Shown here piece by piece: positions 46,283-56,066 of a stretch of DNA of 64,000 nucleotides. Each line of letters starts with the position of its first letter. The first letter of the stretch is position 1. This DNA is from Gammaproteobacteria bacterium (GTDB taxonomy: Bacteria; Pseudomonadota; Gammaproteobacteria; GRL18): positions 1 to 64,000 of the forward strand of contig JALWRI010000010.1 of the NCBI GenBank assembly GCA_026994225.1, read 5' to 3'. Both the position numbers and the translations under genes were made by a program. The notes below the pieces were generated by a model. The model was given only the letters and a program-made list of their open reading frames with translations, was not told the origin of the DNA and searched no databases.

Positions 46283-46357
46283 ACTGCGCCCTGCATCTTT
46301 TGTTCAGATAGCTTCTTGCTGTCATACACAACATCCGAAGCTATCCGAGTTAAGCTA

Positions 46358-48490
46358 TTAACCTACTTTAAAAGATTGCGTAATCGTATTTAACTGATTT
46401 GCTAAATCTTGTAGGGCATGACTTGCTGTCTTGGTTTGCAACGCATCATCACTGGTTTTATCTGCAATACCACGAATATCATTTACACTTCTATCAATAT
46501 CTTGTGCAACCGTCGTTTGTTCTTGTGCCGCATGGGTGATCTTCTGGTTCATTTCATTTGCCTGAGAAACCACATCAGCAATCGTTTTTAACGCATTATC
46601 TGCATGACCTGCCTGCTGTTCTGTTTCCAGTGCTTTTTGTTTCCCTGATTCCATCACTTGTGCCGCTGATCTGGCACCATTTTGTAAGCGTTCAATCATA
46701 GATTGAATTTCTTGCGTAGATTCTTGCGTTCTTGCCGCAAGTGTACGCACTTCATCCGCAACCACCGCAAAACCTCGCCCTTGTTCTCCGGCTCTTGCAG
46801 CTTCAATCGCAGCATTTAAGGCTAATAAATTGGTTTGTTCTGAAATTCCCCGAATAACATCTAATACCGAACCAATGGTTTCTGTTTCTTGCGTTAATTC
46901 ACTGATAACACTGGTTGCTTGATCGACTTCCTGTGCTAAACTCGATATGGACTGAATAGTCTGCTGTAAGGTATTTTGTCCTTCTCTGGATTTATCATTT
47001 GCAGCATGGGTAAATTCTGAAGCAGAATTAGCACTATCCAGGACATTTTGTACAGCTACCATCATTTGGTTTACTGCATTGCCCATGCTATCTGTTTTTT
47101 CTTGCTGTATATTTGCGCCCTGAGCGGTTCTTTCTGTTGCTTCTGACATTTGTACCGCAGTGGAAGATAATTGTTGTGTTACTGCCATCACATTATCTAA
47201 TTCACTGCGTAAATTATGAATCATAATATTAAAACTTTCTGCAATATCAAGCACTTCTTTATTATATCCCTCGTTAGGCATCACAACCCTCATATCTCTA
47301 TCTGCCACAGCATGTAAGCAGTTTGCCAGCGTCATCATTGGTTTTGCTACAGTACAAGATAAAGTCCAGATAAACACTATTAAAACCAAAATAATTAATA
47401 CAGTAGCAATTGAAAGTTCAATATATAAATTGCTTTGATGCTTACCTGCTAAGGCAGTATACATTTTTACTAATTGATCACTGCTTATCATCAAGCTATT
47501 TGATTGTGCCAACAACTTGATAATTAATTGCTGCATAGTATCTGAATTAGCTTTTACCAAGAATAAGGCATCGATGGTCTTTAAATATTGCTCAAATTCG
47601 GTTTGTATTTTTGTTAGCTGATTTTTCATTGCTGTATCGGTTAATGGTTTTAGATACACCTGCTGTTTTTTATTATGTTGTATAGCACTAACATTTCCGC
47701 CTTTTTGTATTATATCCAAGGTTTTCTGAAAAGCCTGTTTTGCTTCTATCAACTCTTTATCAGAAGGTTTTAATACACTCTTTGCTAATTTTTCATCCTT
47801 TGAATAAAAAATACGATATTTACGTATTCCCAGCATATCTCCTACCTTAAAGCGGGTATTTTTCATCGTATTATGACAATCTACACATGCTTGTACAGTG
47901 GCAATATCAGCAGAATAATAGAGTATATTAACGCCACCATCTTCTTGTTTTTCTAATTCAAAATACAGCTTGTCTGGATTTTCTTCCAAGGCCTTCCAGG
48001 CTCGTTTATCACTTTCTTGTGTTAATATTTTATCATCATTTACCGGATTTTTTGCTAGAATGTCAATCTCTGATTGACCTTGCATCGCTGCACTAAAATT
48101 ATTATTCACCAAACGGGTATAGGTAGCAGGATAAGGTAAACTCTCTCCTACATGGGGGGTCATTGATAATTCTATGCCTTTTTCTTTTGCTACATTCACC
48201 ACTTGTTGCGTATACACTTTTCGCATTTGTGTTATATATTGGTCATCACTACGTACACTTTCTTCTATCTGCTTAAGGATATTTTTACTCATTGCAATAG
48301 ATAATGCCGATTTTGCCATTTTTTGTGCTAGCATTCTATTTTTGCCTAAAAGATTGATTTCAACCGTATCTAATTCACTCACAGAAAAGGTATACATCGT
48401 ATATCCCACACTTATACCAACAATCAAAAGAATGACAAATAATCCAGAGCTCAGTTGTTGTTTAATCGACATATTAGTTAAAAATTTCAT
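46358..48490 (-). CDS. Methyl-accepting chemotaxis protein with c-type haem sensor domain
   Basis: 710 residues. Transmembrane helix 1 ([20 protein letters not shown]) precedes a periplasmic region of about 320 residues. Within it a Tll0287/DUF3365-like domain contains CVDCH at 202-206, a covalent haem-c motif, with [14 protein letters not shown] after it. Transmembrane helix 2 lies at about 350-375 ([20 protein letters not shown]), followed by HAMP, and a long coiled-coil signalling domain with the hairpin tip [20 protein letters not shown] in pieces. Haem would let the receptor sense redox state, oxygen, NO or similar. No che genes are near. GGGAATATA precedes the ATG. Confidence 0.9.
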   Translation of the reverse strand: MKFLTNMSIKQQLSSGLFVILLIVGISVGYTMYTFSVSELDTVEINLLGKNRMLAQKMAKSALSIAMSKNILKQIEESVRSDDQYITQMRKVYTQQVVNVAKEKGIELSMTPHVGESLPYPATYTRLVNNNFSAAMQGQSEIDILAKNPVNDDKILTQESDKRAWKALEENPDKLYFELEKQEDGGVNILYYSADIATVQACVDCHNTMKNTRFKVGDMLGIRKYRIFYSKDEKLAKSVLKPSDKELIEAKQAFQKTLDIIQKGGNVSAIQHNKKQQVYLKPLTDTAMKNQLTKIQTEFEQYLKTIDALFLVKANSDTMQQLIIKLLAQSNSLMISSDQLVKMYTALAGKHQSNLYIELSIATVLIILVLIVFIWTLSCTVAKPMMTLANCLHAVADRDMRVVMPNEGYNKEVLDIAESFNIMIHNLRSELDNVMAVTQQLSSTAVQMSEATERTAQGANIQQEKTDSMGNAVNQMMVAVQNVLDSANSASEFTHAANDKSREGQNTLQQTIQSISSLAQEVDQATSVISELTQETETIGSVLDVIRGISEQTNLLALNAAIEAARAGEQGRGFAVVADEVRTLAARTQESTQEIQSMIERLQNGARSAAQVMESGKQKALETEQQAGHADNALKTIADVVSQANEMNQKITHAAQEQTTVAQDIDRSVNDIRGIADKTSDDALQTKTASHALQDLANQLNTITQSFKVG

Positions 48491-48657
48491 TATATTCCCT
48501 TCATACCATACTATTTAAACGTATGCCTTATTTTAATATTATTAGTAATATTACCTATAAACTGCTTTTTTACAAAAACCGCTTATTGGTAATACCTTAT
48601 CCCATTAATGCAGTCAACATATAATGGCATTAACAAGATAACCCTTTTATTTTATGA

Positions 48658-48846
48658 TTACAAATTATGACATAAACAGACTTTAATATCTTTCTTATTC
48701 TTGCGACAATAGGGTTTTTTATCAGCAATAGGGTAAAAATCCTTAGTCACCGCTTTGCCTTTGTTGCTGCCTTTTAATGCAAAGCAAAAAATAGATACAA
48801 TAAAAAAAATATCTATTCCCGATAAATTATCTACAGCACTGAGCAT
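48658..48846 (-). CDS. Possible small membrane protein
   Basis: 62 residues. One hydrophobic segment (GIDIFFIVSIFCFAL), then a lysine-rich tail with three more cysteines (KPYCRK, VCLCHNL). AAGGGG lies about 9 bases before the ATG. No homologue that I recognise; the coding status is uncertain. It follows rep by 30 bases on the same strand. Confidence 0.4.
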   Translation of the reverse strand: MLSAVDNLSGIDIFFIVSIFCFALKGSNKGKAVTKDFYPIADKKPYCRKNKKDIKVCLCHNL

Positions 48847-48876
48847 CCATTTTCCCCTTTTTTTTACTGATTTAGA

Positions 48877-50901
48877 CTATTGCAAGAGAGTGCGTAATTT
48901 ATCTAAATGCGCTCGTCCAAATTCAATCCGCTCTTCCTCTTTTAACTGTGGTTTTTTATTAATCCATTCTAAATTTTCTGCGGGTAATTCACTTAAAAAT
49001 CGGCTAGGAGCGGTTTCTATATGTTCACCATAACGGCGACGTTTACTTGCATAACTGAGTGTTAATGTTTTTTGCGCTCGAGTCATGCCAACATAACATA
49101 AGCGCCGTTCTTCTTCGATATTTTCTTCTTCTATACTATTTCTATGCGGTAATAATTCTTCTTCCATGCCAATCATATACACATGTGGAAATTCTAACCC
49201 TTTGACTGCATGTAATGTCATTAATACTACTTGATCCGCACTATTTTGTTCTTCATTATTACGTTCTATTATATCCATAATAAGCATTTTTGATACCATA
49301 TCAGCTAATGATAAGGTATTATTTTCTTCTGCTTTTTGCATTCTTTCCAGCCAGGAAAGTAAATCTTGCACATTTTCCACCCGTTTTTGTGCTGCATAAT
49401 CACTTTTGCTATTTTCTTGTAACCAGGCTGCATAACCTATGACATCAACCATCTCTTTTACAACTTCTACACAATCTCTGCGTTGTATTTCATCTGTTAA
49501 TCTAATAATCCAATCCGTAAATTGCCTTAATGATGTAACTTGACGAGTATTTAATACCTGTTCTACACCTAATTCAAAACTTGCAGCAAACAAGCTAATA
49601 TGTCGTTGTTTTGCATACCTTGCCAATTTTTCTATCGTGGCTGCACCTAATTCCCGCCGTGGTACATTAACGATACGAATAAATGCATTATCATCTTCTT
49701 GATTCACTAATAAGCGTAAATATGCCAGAATATCTTTTACTTCTGTATAAGAAAAAAAGGACATACCACCACTGAGATAATAGGGAATTTGCTGTTCTCG
49801 TAATTTCTTTTCAAAAATGCGTGCCTGATGATTACCTCGATATAAAATCGCATACTCGCCATATTTACAACGATAACGAAATTGATGATGCACTATACTA
49901 CTAACAATCCGTTCCGCTTCTTGTTCATCACTTGGTGCAGAAATTACTTTAATTAAATCACCATACCCTAGCTGACTCCATAAGGTTTTTTTAAAAACAT
50001 GTGAATTATTGGCTATTAATGTATTCGCAGCTTTTAATATACATCCGGATGAACGGTAATTTTGTTCTAACTTAATAACTGTTAACTGAGGGAAGTCTTC
50101 TTTTAATAGTGCGAGATTTTCAGGTTGCGCCCCACGCCAACAATATATAGATTGATCATCATCCCCCACTACTGTTAATCCCTGACGCACACCTATCAAT
50201 AACTTTACTAATTGATACTGGGTACTATTTGTATCTTGATATTCATCTACCAGTAAATAACGAATACGTTGCTGCCATACTGCTTGCACAGCAGGATGAT
50301 CTTTAAACAACATCACAGGTAACATAATCAAATCATCAAAATCTACTGCATTATAGGCACGTAAATGGGTGTTATATAATGCATACAGTTTTGCTGCGAT
50401 ATGCTCTTGTTCATCATTACCTGCTTGTAATAAGGCTTCTTCCGGCAAGCAAAAATTATTTTTCCAACGAGAAATCGCTTGTACTATCCTGTTCAACTCA
50501 TCTTCATCTATCATTTTACCAGGCATTAATTCTTTAATTAATGCCTTGCTATCATGTTGATCAAAAATAGAAAAACCTGTTTTTAAATTTGCTCGAGTTA
50601 ATTCACTACGTAAAATATCCATCCCTAAGGAATGGAAAGTAGAAACTCTCAAGCCTCTATTTTCCCCCTGTCCTAATAATTTTTGTACCCGATTTTTCAT
50701 CTCTTTTGCTGCCTTATTCGTAAACGTTACTGCCGTAATATGCTGTGGTTTAATACCACATTTTTGAATAAGATAAGCAATTTTACAGGTAATCACTCGG
50801 GTTTTACCGCTGCCTGCACCAGCTAAAACTAATAATGGGCTGCCAATATGCTTTACCGCATCACGTTGTCGTGAATTTAAATTATTTAACAAGGCTTTCA
50901 A
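48877..50901 (-). CDS. rep: ATP-dependent DNA helicase Rep
   Basis: 674 residues, superfamily 1A, 3'-5' helicase that helps restart and clear replication forks. Motif I AGAGSGKT, motif II DEYQDT, motif III VGDDDQSIY, motif IV EQNYRSS, motif V TLHAVKGLEFPHVY, motif VI LCYVGMTRAQ. Length (674) is that of Rep, shorter than UvrD, and LLNNLNSRQRDAV is the Rep start. The start codon is TTG at 50901, backed by AAAAGGAT upstream; no ATG is usable nearby. Ends before a small unknown gene. Confidence 0.95.
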   Translation of the reverse strand: MKALLNNLNSRQRDAVKHIGSPLLVLAGAGSGKTRVITCKIAYLIQKCGIKPQHITAVTFTNKAAKEMKNRVQKLLGQGENRGLRVSTFHSLGMDILRSELTRANLKTGFSIFDQHDSKALIKELMPGKMIDEDELNRIVQAISRWKNNFCLPEEALLQAGNDEQEHIAAKLYALYNTHLRAYNAVDFDDLIMLPVMLFKDHPAVQAVWQQRIRYLLVDEYQDTNSTQYQLVKLLIGVRQGLTVVGDDDQSIYCWRGAQPENLALLKEDFPQLTVIKLEQNYRSSGCILKAANTLIANNSHVFKKTLWSQLGYGDLIKVISAPSDEQEAERIVSSIVHHQFRYRCKYGEYAILYRGNHQARIFEKKLREQQIPYYLSGGMSFFSYTEVKDILAYLRLLVNQEDDNAFIRIVNVPRRELGAATIEKLARYAKQRHISLFAASFELGVEQVLNTRQVTSLRQFTDWIIRLTDEIQRRDCVEVVKEMVDVIGYAAWLQENSKSDYAAQKRVENVQDLLSWLERMQKAEENNTLSLADMVSKMLIMDIIERNNEEQNSADQVVLMTLHAVKGLEFPHVYMIGMEEELLPHRNSIEEENIEEERRLCYVGMTRAQKTLTLSYASKRRRYGEHIETAPSRFLSELPAENLEWINKKPQLKEEERIEFGRAHLDKLRTLLQ

Positions 50902-50977
50902 TTTTTACATCCTTTTCAAAAAGGGGAAGTTCTATTTTTAGGAGCATAGCTAAAATATATATTCTATTACCAAAAAC

Positions 50978-51763
50978 ATGCGTTATACTTGGCATTCTCT
51001 TTATTTTCAATTAGTTATTATTATGCTACAAAATACCTCCTCTACATCAAAATCATCATCCTGGGTACATGAATCACGCTTTGGTAACTGGTTTTTAAGC
51101 ACGCATATATGGCAAAAATATGTGCTGGAAAAAGGACTCCATGATTTATACCAACTATTAAACAAAGAAAATGCCCCTCAACAGTACACACATATTATTG
51201 ATATAGGGTGTGGGCATGGGTTATCTATTCCTTTATTACATGCACAATTTCAGCCACAAAAAATGACCGCTATTGATATTGATCCACAAGTATTAAGCAC
51301 TCTCAAAACCAGCATAGCAAAGATACCTGATCTACAGAATAAACTGTTACTATCACGACAAACTGCCACACAACTCGCTGTTCCTGATAACAGCGTGGAT
51401 ATGATAGTTTGCCATCAAACACTCCATCATATCTCTGATCAATCTCTCGCATTACAAGAATTTTACCGTATTCTCAAACCAGGGGGCGTAGTATTACTAT
51501 CTGAATCGTGTCAACGATTTATTGTTTCTTGGGTTGTGCGCTTATTTTTCAGACATCCCATGTCATCACAAAAAACAGCTACTGAATATCTCCAATTACT
51601 CACTGAGCAGGGTTTTACTTATCAACAGAGTGCCGTTTCCTATCCCTACCTTTGGTGGAGTAGACCCGATTTTGGACTGATCGAATTATTCACTCGCCGT
51701 TGCCCTGCATCCCCTGAACCAACACTCATCAATGTTATCGCCCGTAAACCCATTAAGAATTAA
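50978..51763 (+). CDS. Class I SAM-dependent methyltransferase
   Basis: 261 residues. SAM motif I HIIDIGCGHGLSIPLL, motif II acidic residue in AIDIDPQ, then MIVCHQTLHHISDQ and LKPGGVVLLSES, the UbiE/COQ5-type arrangement. Substrate unknown. The first ATG at 50978 and a second at 51023 both lack a good ribosome site; homology starts after the second. Overlaps the convergent SDR gene by 11 bases. Confidence 0.85.
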   Translation: MRYTWHSLYFQLVIIMLQNTSSTSKSSSWVHESRFGNWFLSTHIWQKYVLEKGLHDLYQLLNKENAPQQYTHIIDIGCGHGLSIPLLHAQFQPQKMTAIDIDPQVLSTLKTSIAKIPDLQNKLLLSRQTATQLAVPDNSVDMIVCHQTLHHISDQSLALQEFYRILKPGGVVLLSESCQRFIVSWVVRLFFRHPMSSQKTATEYLQLLTEQGFTYQQSAVSYPYLWWSRPDFGLIELFTRRCPASPEPTLINVIARKPIKN

Positions 51764-52520
51764 GTGAACGACCTCCATCTACAGCTAAAATTTGCCCGGT
51801 AATATATTGAGTGGTGACTAAATATAAAACCATTTGAGCAATATCAAAAGGCTCACCTCGACGCTTTAAAAACGTACGTGATACAATACGCTGTTGTGTT
51901 ACTTCATCCATATCATTTTCTGGCCATAATATAGCTCCTGGAGAAATACCATTTACCCGTATTTCAGGTCCTAATTCTCTTGCCAGGGATTTGGTCATCA
52001 TCGCAATACTCGCTTTACTCATACTATATACAGGATAATTTTTAAGTGGTCTTTCAGCATGAATATCAACAATATTAATAATACAACCGCTTGTCTTTTG
52101 TAATGCCGATGCTGTTGCTTGAGCAAGAAAAAAGGGGGCTTTTACATTGGTATCAAATAATTCATACCAGTGTTTTTCTGTTACCTCTGCCACTGGAGCA
52201 GGATAAAAAAGGGAAGCGTTATTAATTAATATATCCAAACGATTCCAAACACTCAGTGCTTTACTTATCGCACTTTGTAATGATTGCAAATCTTGTAATT
52301 CTGCTTGAATTAATACCACTGAATCAGCACGTTGCTGATGTAATTCTTCTTGTAAGGCTAAGGCTTCTGTTCTTGAATGACGATAATGTAAAATAATATT
52401 TGCCCCCGCAGCATGTAATATTCTGGTAATATTTGCACCAATACGTTGTCCGCCGCCAGTAATTAATGCGACCTTTTCTGATAAGGTAGTCGGGGTAATA
52501 AATACTGCTGATATATCCAC
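51753..52520 (-). CDS. Pteridine reductase-like short-chain dehydrogenase
   Basis: 255 residues. NAD(P)H site TGGGQRIG, with LHYRHSRTEA following, the arrangement of bacterial pteridine reductases (FolM/PTR1 type). Catalytic Y-x3-K is YSMSK, and the NNAS and IVDIHAERPLKNYP segments fit. Ends GQILAVDGGRSL. Such enzymes reduce dihydrofolate, dihydromonapterin or biopterin. ATG at 52520; divergent from the MidA-like methyltransferase gene 78 bases away. Confidence 0.85.
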   Translation of the reverse strand: MDISAVFITPTTLSEKVALITGGGQRIGANITRILHAAGANIILHYRHSRTEALALQEELHQQRADSVVLIQAELQDLQSLQSAISKALSVWNRLDILINNASLFYPAPVAEVTEKHWYELFDTNVKAPFFLAQATASALQKTSGCIINIVDIHAERPLKNYPVYSMSKASIAMMTKSLARELGPEIRVNGISPGAILWPENDMDEVTQQRIVSRTFLKRRGEPFDIAQMVLYLVTTQYITGQILAVDGGRSLNS

Positions 52521-52598
52521 AAAAGTTCCTTCTCAAATTGATAAATAGTAGTATAGTAAACGGGACATCCAAAAAAATCTAACTAATTGAAAAAATAA

Positions 52599-53777
52599 AT
52601 GCACCAATTACCATTACCTCATTCGAGTGCTATAGCACATAGCCAACAATTAACAGCACAAATTATACAAAAAATTGCCGCTCATCATAATCAAATCCCG
52701 TTTGCTGATTTTATGCACATGGCATTATATGCCCCAGGATTAGGCTATTATCATGTAGGTAACCAAAAATTAGGACAATATGGAGATTTTATTACCGCTC
52801 CTGAAATTTCTCCTCTTTTTAGTTATAGTCTGGCTTATTATTTAAATACGCTCTATACACATATATCAGCAAGTTTGGGTGCATATATTTTAGAAGTTGG
52901 AGCTGGTTCAGGAAAGATGGCCTTACATCTATTACAATATTTACAACAGCAAAACAGCCTGCCGGAAAAGTATTATATTTTAGAACTAAGCCCTGATTTA
53001 CAACAAAAACAACAACACTTACTACAACAAAAGTTACCAGATATATATCCCCGTATAGTATGGCTAGATACACTTCCACAAAATTTTAAAGGTATTATCC
53101 TTGCCAATGAAGTGCTAGATGCCATGCCTGTACATCTTTTATCCTGGCAAGCTAATCAACTACAAGAAAAATATGTCAGTTATCATCATCCAAAGCAATC
53201 TTTTTACTTTACTGATGGGGAATTAAGCCATCCTCTATTATCTCAAAAAGGGGAATATATTGCTTCTCTACAGCATCATACCTCACCGTATATCACCGAA
53301 GTCAACCTGTTAGCTGAAAGTTGGCTTGCTAGTATTGCAGATTGTTTGGAAGCTGGCGTATGTATTGTGATTGACTATGGTTTTCCTGAACAAGAATATT
53401 ATCACCCAGATAGAAATACCGGTACGCTTATGTGCCATTATCAGCATCATAGTCATACTGATCCGTTCTTTTATCCTGGATTACAAGATATTACTGCTCA
53501 TGTTAATTTTACTGCCTTAGCAAACACAGCAGTACAACATGCCATGCAGGTCAATGCTTTTACTACCCAAGCCTACTTTTTATTAGGCAATCACCTTGTT
53601 GAATTTGCTCAACAACAAATAGCAACCAGCCCATCTAGCAATATTTATCCTATTTCTCAGGCAGTACGTACTCTCACCCTTGCAGAAGAAATGGGAGAAT
53701 TATTTAAAGTCTTAGTATTGAGTAAAAATATTACTATGCCAGCTCCTCATTTTACCGATCTACGCCAACATTTATGA
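52599..53777 (+). CDS. MidA/NDUFAF7-type SAM-dependent methyltransferase (DUF185)
   Basis: 392 residues. Family signatures: IPFADFMHMALYAPGLGYY, GDFITAPEISPLFSYSL, the SAM loop LEVGAGSGKMA, GIILANEVLDAMP, and IDYGFPEQEYYHP. Mitochondrial NDUFAF7 methylates an arginine of complex I subunit NDUFS2; the bacterial role is unproven. It is 15 bases upstream of uppP on the same strand. Confidence 0.92.
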   Translation: MHQLPLPHSSAIAHSQQLTAQIIQKIAAHHNQIPFADFMHMALYAPGLGYYHVGNQKLGQYGDFITAPEISPLFSYSLAYYLNTLYTHISASLGAYILEVGAGSGKMALHLLQYLQQQNSLPEKYYILELSPDLQQKQQHLLQQKLPDIYPRIVWLDTLPQNFKGIILANEVLDAMPVHLLSWQANQLQEKYVSYHHPKQSFYFTDGELSHPLLSQKGEYIASLQHHTSPYITEVNLLAESWLASIADCLEAGVCIVIDYGFPEQEYYHPDRNTGTLMCHYQHHSHTDPFFYPGLQDITAHVNFTALANTAVQHAMQVNAFTTQAYFLLGNHLVEFAQQQIATSPSSNIYPISQAVRTLTLAEEMGELFKVLVLSKNITMPAPHFTDLRQHL

Positions 53778-53792
53778 TTTTTTGAGTCGATT

Positions 53793-54587
53793 ATGGATAT
53801 ATTACAAATTATTATCTTATCATTAGTACAAGGTTTTACTGAATTTTTGCCTATTTCCAGTTCTGCACATTTAATTCTTGTCCCACTGCTAAGCACTTGG
53901 CAAGATCAAGGTTTAGCTTTTGATGTAGCAGTACATATTGGCTCATTGTGTGCGGTAATCGCTTATTTTTATAAAGATATATACCAACTACTTATATCAT
54001 GGTTACAATCTTGTCAACAACGCAGGCTCACCGATAAACATAGTCATCTTGCTTGGGGAATTATTTTTGCTACTTTCCCCACAGTGATAGCTGGTCTGCT
54101 CTTACACGATAGTATGGCATCGTTACGCACAATTACCGTTATAGCCAGTACCACTATTATTTTTGCCTTATTATTAGCCCTTGCTGACAAGTATGGTAAA
54201 AAATACTATGATGAATATCAAATTTCCTGGAAAGTGATGCTACTGATAGGTTGCGCTCAGGCAATCGCATTAATTCCTGGTACTTCCCGATCAGGTATTA
54301 CTATTACTGCTGCTTTATTACTCGGTATGCACGCCAAAGCAGCAGCTCGTTTTTCCTTTTTACTTTCCATCCCTGTCATTATCGCAGCAGGCAGCTTATT
54401 ATTAAAGGATTTAATACAACAAAGTATAGCAGTACCCTGGTTAGAATTAAGTTTAGCCGTAGTATTATCTGGATTAAGTGCTTATTTTTGTATTTATTAC
54501 TTTCTACACTTTATTACCCGTATCGGTATGTATCCTTTTGTTATTTATCGCTTGCTATTAGGCAGTCTATTATTTATTTATCAGTAA
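53793..54587 (+). CDS. uppP: Undecaprenyl-diphosphatase UppP (BacA)
   Basis: 264 residues, about seven transmembrane helices. Recycles the undecaprenyl carrier for peptidoglycan synthesis. The two catalytic loops are visible: QGFTEFLPISSSAHL near the N-terminus and PGTSRSGITI in the middle. Complete. Ends 7 bases inside the convergent YfiR-like gene. Confidence 0.97.
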   Translation: MDILQIIILSLVQGFTEFLPISSSAHLILVPLLSTWQDQGLAFDVAVHIGSLCAVIAYFYKDIYQLLISWLQSCQQRRLTDKHSHLAWGIIFATFPTVIAGLLLHDSMASLRTITVIASTTIIFALLLALADKYGKKYYDEYQISWKVMLLIGCAQAIALIPGTSRSGITITAALLLGMHAKAAARFSFLLSIPVIIAAGSLLLKDLIQQSIAVPWLELSLAVVLSGLSAYFCIYYFLHFITRIGMYPFVIYRLLLGSLLFIYQ

Positions 54588-55090
54588 ATCTTTTCTGCAA
54601 TTTCCAGTAGTTTGGAACTAATATACAAGCCCACTTTACGTGCTTGTGTTAAGTTAATATCAAAGCGTACTTTATTATTTTTTATAAACAAACCGATAAT
54701 TCCCCCTTCACGACTAAAATGTTCAATATCGCTCACAGTTAAAATTTCCTGCTCGGATAATAGACTAAGGATAGATTTAATCTGCGCTTCTTCTGAACGA
54801 CTAATATACAATACATGACAGATAGTAGCATCTTGTACTTGTTGATAGTAACTGATTTTAATCGCATGTTTACGAATACTTTCTTTTTCAAAAAGCGCTA
54901 ATTTCTTCGAAAAAGGGCTATTACCCAAGATACATAAATGCAATATTTCACTTTTGTCTTCATTTTGCCAAGTAATAAAACGCATAAAGTTATACAAATA
55001 GGCACCTTGCACCTGATATTCCATATCCATAGCAAAAAGATGCGTAGTCAATACATACATTACAAAAAAAATATAATTACGTGATCTCAA
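54581..55090 (-). CDS. YfiR-like (DUF4154) periplasmic protein
   Basis: 169 residues. A signal peptide (IFFVMYVLTTHLFA) precedes the DUF4154 domain: QVQGAYLYNFMRFITWQ at the start, then LCILGNSPF, ILTVSDIEHFSREGGIIGLFIKNNKVRFDINL and a last helix ARKVGLYISSKLLEIAE. YfiR binds the diguanylate cyclase YfiN and represses it. No YfiN-type cyclase is adjacent here, so the partner is unknown. The start is TTG at 55090, supported by the need for the full signal peptide; an ATG at 55060 is the alternative. Confidence 0.82.
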   Translation of the reverse strand: MRSRNYIFFVMYVLTTHLFAMDMEYQVQGAYLYNFMRFITWQNEDKSEILHLCILGNSPFSKKLALFEKESIRKHAIKISYYQQVQDATICHVLYISRSEEAQIKSILSLLSEQEILTVSDIEHFSREGGIIGLFIKNNKVRFDINLTQARKVGLYISSKLLEIAEKIY

Positions 55091-55194
55091 TGTAGTATCT
55101 ATTTCCTGTGATTGATTTTCATATAAAACAATGACATTATTACTTTTTTAAGTATTATTTTCATCAACTAAAAGATACCATAAGGAGCAGTCTC

Positions 55195-56058
55195 TTGCCT
55201 ACTATGCAACAAAAAATGGCTGAATATGGTTTTGAGTCCAATGATAACTATGATTATCATGTCCGTTGTTTGCTTGCTAGTCAATTATCTGGTATTCGCT
55301 GCCTTAATATTGATGGTGAAAATGAACGTCGAAATACTGCTTTTGCCAATGCGCTAGCACAAGCTCTTGAATATTCTCATATTTTATATTATGACTTTAC
55401 TCAACAAGATCCCCCTGCCAGCGTTGTTATAGTAGAAGATGAAGGAGAAACACCTGTAACAGAAACTCCCAGTGCCTTTGAGCGTATAATGATAGAAAGT
55501 TGTGCCTTTAGTGAAGCAGAGACAACAATACTTATTTTAGATCAATTACAAGCTACTGATTTTGCTAATCATCTACGTCTTTATCAATTTATCAGCACAG
55601 TATCATGGACAATTCAAGATACCTGTTATACTGCTAACCCCAAAAATTTATTATTATTTCTTATTTCTTCTCAACCTCTATATCATTCATTACGTAAATC
55701 CTGTTTTAAAGTCTGGGTAGAGAGCAGTTCTAAAAATAGTATACAATATCATCCCGAAGATTTTAATCTATCCGATGATGCATTACCTATGATGGAAAGT
55801 TTCTATCTACTGTTTACCCATTTAGGTCATGCGCCTACTTACAGTGAGTATGCAAAAATTTTTCATGATGCACAATACCATATCCATACTATTGACGAAT
55901 TACGCTACTCTCTTTTTGGCTGGGTAGAAGCACTAGATCAGGCCGCTTTATTTGCAACTCAATTACAACATCCATTAGAAATGACACTCCAAGCCATTGA
56001 ACATTATATTGGTATGGATGAAGTAGAAATAGCTAGCACTCAACTTCAACCTGAGTAA
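55195..56058 (+). CDS. Unknown protein, degenerate P-loop ATPase-like
   Basis: 287 residues, no signal or membrane segment. The N-terminal part CLNIDGENERRNTAF takes the place of a Walker A, but G-x4-GK(S/T) is lost, and TTILILDQLQ resembles a Walker B. LLLFLISSQPLYHSLR fits a sensor-1-like strand of AAA+ proteins. The C-terminal 100 residues are helical. The start is TTG at 55195, because AAGGAG lies 7 bases upstream; the first ATG, at 55204, is too far from it. Function unknown; nucleotide binding is not expected. Confidence 0.6.
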   Translation: MPTMQQKMAEYGFESNDNYDYHVRCLLASQLSGIRCLNIDGENERRNTAFANALAQALEYSHILYYDFTQQDPPASVVIVEDEGETPVTETPSAFERIMIESCAFSEAETTILILDQLQATDFANHLRLYQFISTVSWTIQDTCYTANPKNLLLFLISSQPLYHSLRKSCFKVWVESSSKNSIQYHPEDFNLSDDALPMMESFYLLFTHLGHAPTYSEYAKIFHDAQYHIHTIDELRYSLFGWVEALDQAALFATQLQHPLEMTLQAIEHYIGMDEVEIASTQLQPE

Positions 56059-56066
56059 AATATGTG

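Larger units (their letters stand above)
46005..46334 (-). pseudogene. Open frame made largely of mobile-element ends; unlikely gene
   Basis: A 109-codon frame that runs through palindrome C and the hairpin at 46263. Residues RLLKPVPLGAGSSPN come from palindrome C, and the rest (SFRGELARDVLKRTRLFY) is of unknown origin. I consider it a decayed 3' end of an IS200/IS605-type element (tnpB tail plus right end). The 46000-46357 stretch holds no recognisable intact gene. Confidence 0.45.
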
